Assembly: GCA_036563805.1 (NCBI GenBank)
Contig: DATCLS010000078.1
Coordinates: forward strand, 1 to 13,266
DNA: 13,266 bases
Reading direction: 5' to 3'
Source of the DNA: DATCLS01 sp036563805
GTDB taxonomy: Bacteria > Actinomycetota > Acidimicrobiia > Acidimicrobiales > VFJN01
Made by a program: the position numbers and the translations under genes. The notes under the pieces are model-generated. The model was given only the letters and a program-made list of their open reading frames with translations. It had not been told where the DNA came from and did not search any database. Positions 1 to 6,196 of the stretch are shown in pieces (the stretch's first letter is position 1; every line of letters starts with the position of its first letter).

Positions 1-188
1 AGGTCCACGCACCCGACCGCACCGGCGGCAACACCCCCCAGGCCATCAACGTGACAGGGGGCCATAAGCCATACCGGCACCGCCGGACTTCCCAGGCCCT
101 CAGCATGACCGCTCAGAACCCACCAGGAAGGTAAGGGGGCGGGCGGCGTTCGGGAACCGGACGGGGCGGTTCGTGCGACTCTCTTGGC
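1..188. other. Non-coding leader with imperfect 19-base direct repeat
   Basis: No reading frame here looks like protein. Positions 37-55 and 91-109 carry an imperfect direct repeat: CCCAGGCC, then variable bases around TCA, then TGAC, about 16 of 19 identical and 54 bases apart. Each copy is preceded by a related ACCGGC-containing stretch, so the unit may be a roughly 52-54-base tandem repeat whose other copies lie upstream of the window. No Shine-Dalgarno sequence stands out before the GTG start at 189. Confidence 0.4.
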
Positions 189-2258
189 GTGGGTCGTTTG
201 CATCTCTCCGAGCGGCGGGTCCGGCGGAGCGCCGCGCTGGCCGCGGCCGGTCTCGTGATCGCCGGGGTGGGTCTGCTGGGGCCGGGGCGCGCCGAGCCGG
301 CGGGCGCTCACGCCGTCCTCGAGTCGACCGAGCCCGCCGACGGCGCCTCGCTCGACACCCCGCCCGACCGGGTGGTGCTGCGGTTCTCGGAGTCGGTGCA
401 GACCGTCGACGACGGCATCCAGGTCTACGGGGGCTCCGGCGACACGCTCGACATCGGCGAGCCGGCCCACCCCGACGGCGACAACGCCGCGGTGGCGGTC
501 GAGCTGCCCGACCTCTCCGAGGGGGCCTACGTGGTGTCGTGGCGGGTCGTCTCGTCCGACAGCCACCCGATCAGCGGGGCGTTCACGTTCCAGGTCGGTG
601 ACGTCGACCCCGCCGAGGTCGAGGCCCTGCGGGCGAGCCTGGGGGGCGCCGCCGACTCGGGCGGCGACGACGCGCTCGGCATCGTGTACGGCGTCGCCCG
701 GTTCGCCGGCTTCGCCGGGCTGGTCCTGCTGGTGGGCGGCGCGGCGTTCGTGCTCGGCGTATGGCCCCGGGGCGCCGCCGACCGCCGGGTCCGGCGGCTC
801 GTCACGGCCGGCTGGGTGACCGCGGTGGTGGCGACGGTCGCCTGCATCGGCCTCCAGGGCGCCTACGGCAACGGGCTGAGCCTGGGCGACGCCCTCGACC
901 CCTCGGTCATCGGCGACGAGCTCGACGCCCGGGCGGGGCGGGTGTGGCTCGTTCGCCTGCTGCTCCTGGCCGTGGCCGCCCTGCTCGGGGCGGCGTTCCT
1001 GCGCCGCTGGCCCGCGGCGCCGGCGGCCGCTGTGGGCGGCCGGGCCGGACCGGGCGCCGGCGACGGGGCCGCCGGGTCGAGCCCCGGTGCCGACGCCGAC
1101 GAGGGCGGCGCCGCCATCGAGCCCGCCGGCGCCGACGACGACACCGACGGCGGCGGCACGCCCGGCGAGCCGGTGGCCGTGCGGGCCGCGGGGCCCGGAC
1201 CGGCCGCGTCCGAGGCGGGGGCGGGGGCCGGGGCGGCCGGGCGAGCGGGCGCCGTCGGCGGCGTCGCCGTCGCCGAGCGGGGCGTCGGCCGGCCCCCCGT
1301 CAAGGTCCCCTCCGGGCCCGTGCTCGACGAGATCCGCTACGTCGGCGCGCTGTTGGGCCTGGCCCTGCTGGCCACGGTCAGCCTCGCCGGCCACGCCGGC
1401 GCCGGGCGGCTCGTCGGCCTGGCCATCGCTACCGACATCGTCCACCTGGCCGGCGTCAGCCTGTGGCTCGGCGGCCTGGCTGTGCTCACCTTCGTCGTGC
1501 TGCGCCGCGACACGGCCGGGCTCGACCACACCGGGCTCGAGCGCGTCGTCGCCCGCTTCTCGTCCGTGGCGTTCGTGGCGGTCGTCGCGATCGCGGCCAG
1601 CGGGGTCGTCCAGGCGTGGCGCCAGCTCGAGACCTGGGACGCGCTCACCGGCACCTCCTACGGCCGCCTGTTGCTGGTCAAGGTCGGGCTCGTCGCCCTC
1701 ATGCTGGTGGCGGCGGGCTTCAGCCGGGCCTGGCTGCGGGGATGGTTCCTGGCCGCCACCGACCGGGCCGCCGCCCGGTCCGGCGCGGCGACGACCGACG
1801 GCCAGCGGTCCGACCTCTACCTGCTCCGCCAGTCGGTCGGCATCGAGGCGCTCGTGGCCATCGTCGTACTGGCCGTGACCGCGGCGCTGGTCCAGGCCCC
1901 GCCCGAGGAGGCGGCCGCCGCCGGCGCGGGCGGCGGGCCGTTCCAGACCGAGCTCCACGGCGCCAACGTGCGGGTCGACATCGGCGTCGAACCGACCGAG
2001 GTCGGGCCGGTCGACGTGGACATCCAGGTGGCGTTCCACGATGGAACGCCGCTCGAGCCCGAGGAGATCAGCGCCACGCTCACGCTGCCCGAGCGCGACC
2101 TGGGGCCGCTCGACCTCGAGCTCGAGCCGGTGGGCACCGGCCGGTACCGGGCGGCGGACACCGACATCCCGTTCCCGGGGGAGTGGGAGCTCGAGGTCGT
2201 CGTGCGCACCAGCGACATCGACCAGGACCGGCTCACCGCGCCGTTCACGGTCGGCTGA
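189..2258 (+). CDS. CopC-CopD-YtkA/FixH-like fusion, membrane copper protein
   Basis: A 689-residue protein for copper binding in the periplasm or at the cell exterior and probably copper import or homeostasis. Residues 1-40 form a signal peptide (basic start, then hydrophobic core) ending in AGA. The next residue, H41, would become the free N-terminal histidine that binds Cu(II) in CopC. The other two Cu(II) ligands of CopC match D124 and H126 in SSDSHPISG. Residues 41-137 contain no methionine, so this is the Cu(II)-only type without the Cu(I) methionine site. Membrane helices lie near 164-192, 203-222, 252-271, 382-400, 409-438, 456-474, 492-510 and 549-568. The CopD core carries histidines at 402 and 419 (GHAG, HLAGVSLWLGG). 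Residues 585-689 are a beta-rich domain of the YtkA/FixH kind. An odd Ala/Gly/Pro/Asp-rich stretch (about 275-378) separates the membrane parts. The GTG at 189 is the first start after an in-frame stop at 132. No ribosome site is clear. Confidence 0.9.
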   Translation: MGRLHLSERRVRRSAALAAAGLVIAGVGLLGPGRAEPAGAHAVLESTEPADGASLDTPPDRVVLRFSESVQTVDDGIQVYGGSGDTLDIGEPAHPDGDNAAVAVELPDLSEGAYVVSWRVVSSDSHPISGAFTFQVGDVDPAEVEALRASLGGAADSGGDDALGIVYGVARFAGFAGLVLLVGGAAFVLGVWPRGAADRRVRRLVTAGWVTAVVATVACIGLQGAYGNGLSLGDALDPSVIGDELDARAGRVWLVRLLLLAVAALLGAAFLRRWPAAPAAAVGGRAGPGAGDGAAGSSPGADADEGGAAIEPAGADDDTDGGGTPGEPVAVRAAGPGPAASEAGAGAGAAGRAGAVGGVAVAERGVGRPPVKVPSGPVLDEIRYVGALLGLALLATVSLAGHAGAGRLVGLAIATDIVHLAGVSLWLGGLAVLTFVVLRRDTAGLDHTGLERVVARFSSVAFVAVVAIAASGVVQAWRQLETWDALTGTSYGRLLLVKVGLVALMLVAAGFSRAWLRGWFLAATDRAAARSGAATTDGQRSDLYLLRQSVGIEALVAIVVLAVTAALVQAPPEEAAAAGAGGGPFQTELHGANVRVDIGVEPTEVGPVDVDIQVAFHDGTPLEPEEISATLTLPERDLGPLDLELEPVGTGRYRAADTDIPFPGEWELEVVVRTSDIDQDRLTAPFTVG

Positions 2259-2282
2259 CGCCGGCCGCCGCAGCGGCGTCGT

Positions 2283-2303
2283 GCCCGGGCCCGGGACCCG
2301 GGC
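2283..2303. terminator. GC hairpin between convergent genes
   Basis: A perfect 7-base stem, GCCCGGG (2283-2289) with CCCGGGC (2297-2303), around a 7-base loop. It lies in the 71-base gap where the copper gene and the TetR gene run towards each other. There is no T-tract, as is common for high-GC actinobacterial hairpins, so its role as a two-way terminator is inferred from position. Confidence 0.4.
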
Positions 2304-2329
2304 GGGCCCGCGGCGCCGGCGGGCGGCGG

Positions 2330-2914
2330 TCACTCCCGGCGCACGAGGGCATCGGCCACGAAGCGGCGGAGGAAGGCGATCTGCTCCTCCCGCGTCCGCC
2401 CGGGCAGGACGCCGGCGCCGGGCGCCTCGGGGGCGGTGGCCAGCAGGCCGGTGGCGGCGATGCACAGCCACTCGGTGGCGTCCTCCAGCGTGATGCCCGG
2501 CCGGAGCTTCCCGGCCGCGGCCAGGCGCTCGATGGCCGGCTGCACCAGCGGCGCCACCAGGGCGACGAAGGCGCCGGGCCCGCCGCCGATCCGGGCCACG
2601 GCCGCCGTCGCCCCCTGGCGGGCCAGCGCCCGGTACCACCACTCGCCACGGACCGCCTCGACGGTGCGGTAGACGCCCTCGGCGATCCGCTCGCCGGGGT
2701 CGGTGAACCGGGCCAGCCCCGGGGCGAGCTGCCGGGCCCGCGCCCGGGCCAGCCGGACGAGCACCTCGCGCACCAGCTCGTCCTTGTCGGCCACGTGCCG
2801 GTACACGGTCGCCCGCGAGCAGCCGGCCAGGCGGGCGACCGCGTCCATGCGCACGTTCTGCGGTCCGTTCCGCCGCATGACCTGCTCGGTGGCGTCGATC
2901 AGCCGCTCGCGCAC
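2330..2914 (-). CDS. TetR/AcrR-family transcriptional repressor
   Basis: A 194-residue regulator of usual TetR length. Helix 1 is RERLIDATEQVM (2-13). The DNA-binding helix-turn-helix spans about 21-42 (VRMDAVARLAGCSRATVYRHV), followed by the characteristic KDELVREVL start of helix 4. The C-terminal ligand-binding half (about 60-194) is too variable to name an inducer. It is divergent to the amidohydrolase operon at 3058, with a perfect palindrome in between, so it most likely represses that operon and itself until a pathway compound binds. The annotated start is GTG 2914. The frame stays open upstream to a stop near 2998 and encodes a Gly-Arg-Pro-Val run just before the start, typical of TetR N-termini, but with no ATG, GTG or TTG. 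The true N-terminus may therefore be slightly longer from a non-standard codon. Family certain, target inferred. Confidence 0.9.
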   Translation of the reverse strand: MRERLIDATEQVMRRNGPQNVRMDAVARLAGCSRATVYRHVADKDELVREVLVRLARARARQLAPGLARFTDPGERIAEGVYRTVEAVRGEWWYRALARQGATAAVARIGGGPGAFVALVAPLVQPAIERLAAAGKLRPGITLEDATEWLCIAATGLLATAPEAPGAGVLPGRTREEQIAFLRRFVADALVRRE

Positions 2915-2973
2915 CGGGCGCCCCGCCGGTGCGGCAACCCCTGGCGTCGTGACCCCCGGAGTCGTCGTGACCC

Positions 2974-3002
2974 TTGTCGTGTCGATGGTCCGATGTTAGC
3001 GT
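2974..3002 (+). promoter_or_regulatory. Predicted SigA-type promoter of the amidohydrolase operon
   Basis: A TTGTCG -35 box (2974-2979), a 17-base spacer and a TAGCGT -10 box (2997-3002) fitting TANNNT predict a transcription start near 3009. On the other strand the same spot offers TAACAT (2998 down to 2993) as a -10 for the TetR gene, so the two divergent promoters may overlap. Read from sequence only. Confidence 0.5.
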
Positions 3003-3004
3003 CG

Positions 3005-3037
3005 CCCGTGAGACGAAAACCGAAAATGTCTCACGGG
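3005..3037. promoter_or_regulatory. Perfect palindrome, probable TetR operator
   Basis: Left arm CCCGTGAGAC (3005-3014) and right arm GTCTCACGGG (3028-3037) are exact inverse complements, with a 13-base A-rich centre that itself repeats CGAAAA. The site covers the expected start of transcription of the rightward promoter and sits just upstream of the leftward -10 box. A repressor bound here could block both directions. Assignment to the neighbouring TetR is inferred. Confidence 0.65.
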
Positions 3038-3057
3038 GGGCCAGCAAAGGGGGGTCG

Positions 3058-4431
3058 ATGACGAGCTCGATGGCACGTCCGACGTCGCAGTCGACGTCAC
3101 CGTCGGCAACGGAGCCGACGTCGCCGACGACCGCGCGCTACACGGTCATCTCGGCCGACTGCCACGGTGGGGGCGACATCCCCGACTACCGCCCGTACCT
3201 CGAGTCCCGCCTCCACGACGAGTTCGACGCCTGGCGGGCGGCGTTCACCAACCCCTACGGCGACCTCCAGGACGAGGGCGCCAGCCGCAACTGGGACCAC
3301 GACCGCCGCCTGGCCGAGCTGGAGGCCGACGGGGTGGTGGCCGAGGTGATCTTCCCCAACACGGTCCCGCCGTTCTTCCCCCAGTCGAGCCTGCTCCACC
3401 AGCCGCCGCCGGCCAACGCCGGCGACCTCGACCTGCGGTGGGCGGGTCTGCACGCCCACAACCGCTGGCTGGCCGACTTCTGCGCGTCGGCGCCGGGCCG
3501 CCGGGCGGGCATCGCCCAGATCCTTCTCCACGACGTCGACCGGGCGGTCGAGGAGGTCGCCTGGGCCCACGAGCACGGCCTGACCGGCGGCGTGCTGCTG
3601 CCCGGCGCCCCGCCGGGGTCGGGCCTGCCGCCGCTGTACGACCCGGTGTACGAGCCGCTGTGGCGGGCGTGCGCCGAGCGGGGCCTGCCGCTCAACCACC
3701 ACGCGGGCAGCGCCGCCCCCGACTACGGCGACTACCCCGAGGCGAAGGTCATGTTCCTGGTCGAGGTGACGTGGTGGGCGCACCGGGCCCTGTGGCACCT
3801 CATCTTCGCCGGGGTGCTCGAGCGCCACCCCGACCTCCAGCTCGTGTTCACGGAGCAGGGCACGGCCTGGGTGCCCGAGCAGCTGGCCACGCTCGACCAC
3901 TACTTCCACCGCATGTCGCGCCGGGGCGGCGATCTGGGCTCGCAGGAGCAGATCTTCGGCGCCGACGTGATGGACCGGCTCAGCCTCACACCCAGCGAGT
4001 ACTGGGCCCGGCAGTGCCACGTGGGCGCCAGCTTCATCCGGCCCCACGAGGTCGGGCTGCGCGACGCCGTGGGGGTCGACCGCATCATGTGGGGGAGCGA
4101 CTTCCCCCATCGCGAGGGCTGTTGGCCCTACACCACCGAGCACCTGCGGCTGTCGTTCGCCGGAGTCGACCCGGCCGAGGTCCAGGCCATGGTCGGCGGG
4201 AACGCCGCCCGCCTCTACGGGTTCGCCCTCGACGCCTTGGCCCCGGTGGCCGCCCGGGTGGGGCCGGCCGTCGACGAGGTGGCCCGGCCGCTGGGGGCCG
4301 ACGAGATCCCGGCGGACGCGCTCCGCTGCCCGGTGTTCGCGGCCGCAGCCCAGGCCGGCGCCGCGGCCCGGTCCGGCGGCGCGGCCGCCGCAGGTGGGGC
4401 CCACGCACCAGAGGGGGAGGAGCAGGGATGA
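3058..4431 (+). CDS. Amidohydrolase-2 family (ACMSD-like) metal enzyme, first copy
   Basis: A 457-residue TIM-barrel metal enzyme of the amidohydrolase-2 family (PF04909), which contains decarboxylases and C-C or amide hydrolases such as ACMSD and resorcylate decarboxylase. The usual N-terminal HxH is D34-C35-H36 (ISADCHGGG). Other likely metal or active-site residues are H214/H215 (LNHHAGS), E266 (FTEQG) and D348 with H351 (MWGSDFPHREG). A Ser/Thr/Pro-rich N-terminal tail (1-27) and an Ala/Gly-rich C-terminal tail (about 428-457) look disordered. The ATG at 3058 was chosen because AAAGGGGGG (3046-3054) lies just before it; the longer frame from TTG 2974 would overlap the promoter and operator. 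It is the first gene of the operon and its stop overlaps the next start (ATGA). Probably cytoplasmic; substrate unknown. Confidence 0.85.
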   Translation: MTSSMARPTSQSTSPSATEPTSPTTARYTVISADCHGGGDIPDYRPYLESRLHDEFDAWRAAFTNPYGDLQDEGASRNWDHDRRLAELEADGVVAEVIFPNTVPPFFPQSSLLHQPPPANAGDLDLRWAGLHAHNRWLADFCASAPGRRAGIAQILLHDVDRAVEEVAWAHEHGLTGGVLLPGAPPGSGLPPLYDPVYEPLWRACAERGLPLNHHAGSAAPDYGDYPEAKVMFLVEVTWWAHRALWHLIFAGVLERHPDLQLVFTEQGTAWVPEQLATLDHYFHRMSRRGGDLGSQEQIFGADVMDRLSLTPSEYWARQCHVGASFIRPHEVGLRDAVGVDRIMWGSDFPHREGCWPYTTEHLRLSFAGVDPAEVQAMVGGNAARLYGFALDALAPVAARVGPAVDEVARPLGADEIPADALRCPVFAAAAQAGAAARSGGAAAAGGAHAPEGEEQG

Positions 4432-5234
4432 CCGAGCACGCGCCGCGGGTCCGCTACGGGCCGCGCACGCCTGAGGAGCTCACCAACCGCGAAGTCGAGG
4501 CCACGTCGGTCGGGGCCTGGGCCACGTCGCTCACCGCCGTGTACGAGACGGACCCCGAGGTCGTGGCCGCGGTGCTGCCGCCGCCGCTGAGCCCGACCGA
4601 CGAGCCGCGGGTCCGGGTCACGATGGCCACGGTCGACGTGGGCCGGGGCCTGCCCCCGTTCGGGGCGGGCACGTTCGCCGTCCAGGCCCGCCACGAGGGG
4701 CAGGTGGGCAACTACCCGCTGGTCATGCCGATGAGCACCGAGCAATCGGTGATCGGCGGCCGGGAGACCTTCGGCGAGCCCAAGAAGCTGGCCGAGGTCA
4801 CGCTCGACCGGACGCACGACGGCGGCGTCGAGCGGGTCACCGGCCGGGTCACGCGGCTCGGCGTCACGTTCCTCGAGATCACCGGGACCGTGGCCGAGCC
4901 GCTCGACCCGCCGCCCGAGTCGGAGCGGGTCGACTTCTACCTGAAGTTCCTCCCGGCGCCCGACGGCAAGGGCTTCGACGCCGAGCCGTCGCTGGTCTAC
5001 TGCCGCCGCACCGAGACGACCCGGTCGCTGAGCCGGGTCGACGGCGAGGTCGTGCTGCGGGAGTCGCGCTTCGACCCGGTGGCCGACCTGCCGGTCCGCC
5101 GGCTGGTCGGCATCACGCTGTCGGAGCGGCGCAGCGTCCAGCGGGGCGAGATCGTCGCCAAGGTGCCGGGCGACTGGGTGGCGCCCTACGTCCACCAGCG
5201 CTACGACGACCTGTCGCCGACCGGGACGGGGTGA
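4428..5234 (+). CDS. Acetoacetate decarboxylase family protein (ADC-like)
   Basis: A 268-residue protein of the acetoacetate decarboxylase family (PF06314), close to the usual length. The diagnostic catalytic stretch is GGRETFGEPKKLAEVTL, in which K119-K120 match the Schiff-base lysine and its neighbour (K115-K116) of the clostridial enzyme. Known members decarboxylate beta-keto acids or perform Schiff-base aldol/dehydration chemistry. LVMPMSTEQSVIGG before the lysine pair and the VDFYLKFLPAPDGKGF stretch after it fit the family. The ATG overlaps the upstream stop by four bases, which suggests translational coupling, and GCAGGGATG offers a weak ribosome site. Its place between two amidohydrolases and before a dehydrogenase suggests a late, keto-acid-removing step, but acetoacetate itself is not implied. 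The family is secure and the key residues are intact. Confidence 0.88.
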   Translation: MTEHAPRVRYGPRTPEELTNREVEATSVGAWATSLTAVYETDPEVVAAVLPPPLSPTDEPRVRVTMATVDVGRGLPPFGAGTFAVQARHEGQVGNYPLVMPMSTEQSVIGGRETFGEPKKLAEVTLDRTHDGGVERVTGRVTRLGVTFLEITGTVAEPLDPPPESERVDFYLKFLPAPDGKGFDAEPSLVYCRRTETTRSLSRVDGEVVLRESRFDPVADLPVRRLVGITLSERRSVQRGEIVAKVPGDWVAPYVHQRYDDLSPTGTG

Positions 5235-5241
5235 CCGGGGC

Positions 5242-6126
5242 ATGGAGGAGCTCACCGGCAGGGTGGCGGTCGTCACCGGCGGGGCCAGCGGCATCGGCCG
5301 GGCCCTGGGGGAGCGGTTCGCGTCCGAGGGGATGCGGGTCGTGCTGGCCGACGTCGAGGCGCCGGCGCTCGACGCCACCGTGGCCGAGCTGCAGGGCCGG
5401 GGCCTCGACGTCACGGGCGTGGTCACCGACGTGGCCGACTACGACAGCGTCGCCGCGCTGCGCGACGCCACGCTGGAGGCCCACGGCGCCGTCCACGTGG
5501 TGTGCAACAACGCCGGCGTCGGGGCGGGCGCCGAGGGCCACATGTGGGACCACGAGCTCAACGACTGGCGCTGGGCGCTCGGCGTGAACGTGTGGGGCGT
5601 GATCCACGGCATCAAGGCGTTCGTGCCCGCCATGATCGAGGGCGGCGACGAGGGCCACGTGATCAACACGTCCTCCGGGAACGGCGGCATCGCCCCGCTG
5701 CCCGGCACCCCCATCTACGCCCTGACCAAGGCGGGCGTGGTGACGCTCACCGAGTCGCTCCACGCCCAGCTCGAGCTCGCGGGGGTGGCCGACCGCCTCG
5801 CGGCCTCGGTCCTGTTCCCGGGGCCCAACATGCTGCGGACCGGCCTGTTCGAGTCGTGGCGCAACCGCCCGCCCGAGCTGGCCAACGCCAAGCCCCGGTC
5901 CACGCCGCCCACCACGATCGCGTCGTTCGAGAAGCGGATGGCCGAGGCCGGCCTCCAGATCCGGTACACGCCGGTGGAGGAGGTGGCCGACCGGGTGGTG
6001 GCCGCCATCCGCAGCCGGACGTTCTGGATCCTGCCGCCGAGCGAGCGCACGGACGAGCAGATCCGGGCGCGGGCCGCCTCGATGCTGGCCCGGTCCAACC
6101 CGACCTACATCCGCGACCTGGGCTGA
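5242..6126 (+). CDS. Short-chain dehydrogenase/reductase (SDR), NAD-type
   Basis: A 294-residue classical SDR. The Rossmann glycine motif is TGGASGIG (12-19). D37 at the end of the second strand (VVLAD) favours NAD(H) over NADP(H). D63, the NNAG motif (89-92), N116, S144/S145 (INTSSG) and Y159-xxx-K163 (YALTK) complete the catalytic set. The C-terminal part (about 180-294) is longer than minimal SDRs and carries a substrate-lid-like segment (PGPNMLRTGLFESWRNRPP). It follows the ADC-like stop by seven bases and is clearly in the same operon. No strong ribosome site is present, so coupled translation is likely. It probably oxidises an alcohol or reduces a ketone in the pathway of this cluster; the substrate cannot be told. 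Confidence 0.92.
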   Translation: MEELTGRVAVVTGGASGIGRALGERFASEGMRVVLADVEAPALDATVAELQGRGLDVTGVVTDVADYDSVAALRDATLEAHGAVHVVCNNAGVGAGAEGHMWDHELNDWRWALGVNVWGVIHGIKAFVPAMIEGGDEGHVINTSSGNGGIAPLPGTPIYALTKAGVVTLTESLHAQLELAGVADRLAASVLFPGPNMLRTGLFESWRNRPPELANAKPRSTPPTTIASFEKRMAEAGLQIRYTPVEEVADRVVAAIRSRTFWILPPSERTDEQIRARAASMLARSNPTYIRDLG

Positions 6127-6134
6127 GGGCGCAC

Positions 6135-6185
6135 CGACCGCACGCGACACCCGACCGCACGGGACACCCGACCACGGGGGACAAC
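6135..6185. repeat. Three 17-base tandem units in the operon gap
   Basis: Units at 6135-6151, 6152-6168 and 6169-6185 follow the pattern CGACCGCACGSGACACC. The first two differ at one base and the third is more degenerate (starts CGACCACGG). They fill most of the 70-base gap between the SDR and the second amidohydrolase. A related ACCCGACCGCAC string occurs at about 11-22 in the window. Function unknown: a binding array, a spacer or slippage product are all possible. Confidence 0.6.
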
Positions 6186-6196
6186 AGGGGGGACAG

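Noticed and set aside
37..109. CRISPR array
   Set aside because: Only two imperfect short copies, no constant repeat and spacer pattern, and no cas genes in the window.
2974..3057. Longer TTG start for the first amidohydrolase
   Set aside because: It would run through the promoter and palindrome; ATG 3058 has a strong ribosome site and the family homology begins later.
761..3061. 766-residue Arg/Pro/Gly-rich open frame on +
   Set aside because: Off-frame shadow of the copper gene and TetR region, with no domain and composition dictated by GC-rich codons.
3097..4404. 435-residue open frame on - opposite the first amidohydrolase
   Set aside because: Antisense shadow; His/Val/Gly/Arg-rich sequence without motifs, while the + frame has clear catalytic residues.
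4215..5426. 403-residue open frame on - across the ADC-like gene
   Set aside because: Antisense shadow without recognisable domains. It would span two genes with intact active sites on the other strand.
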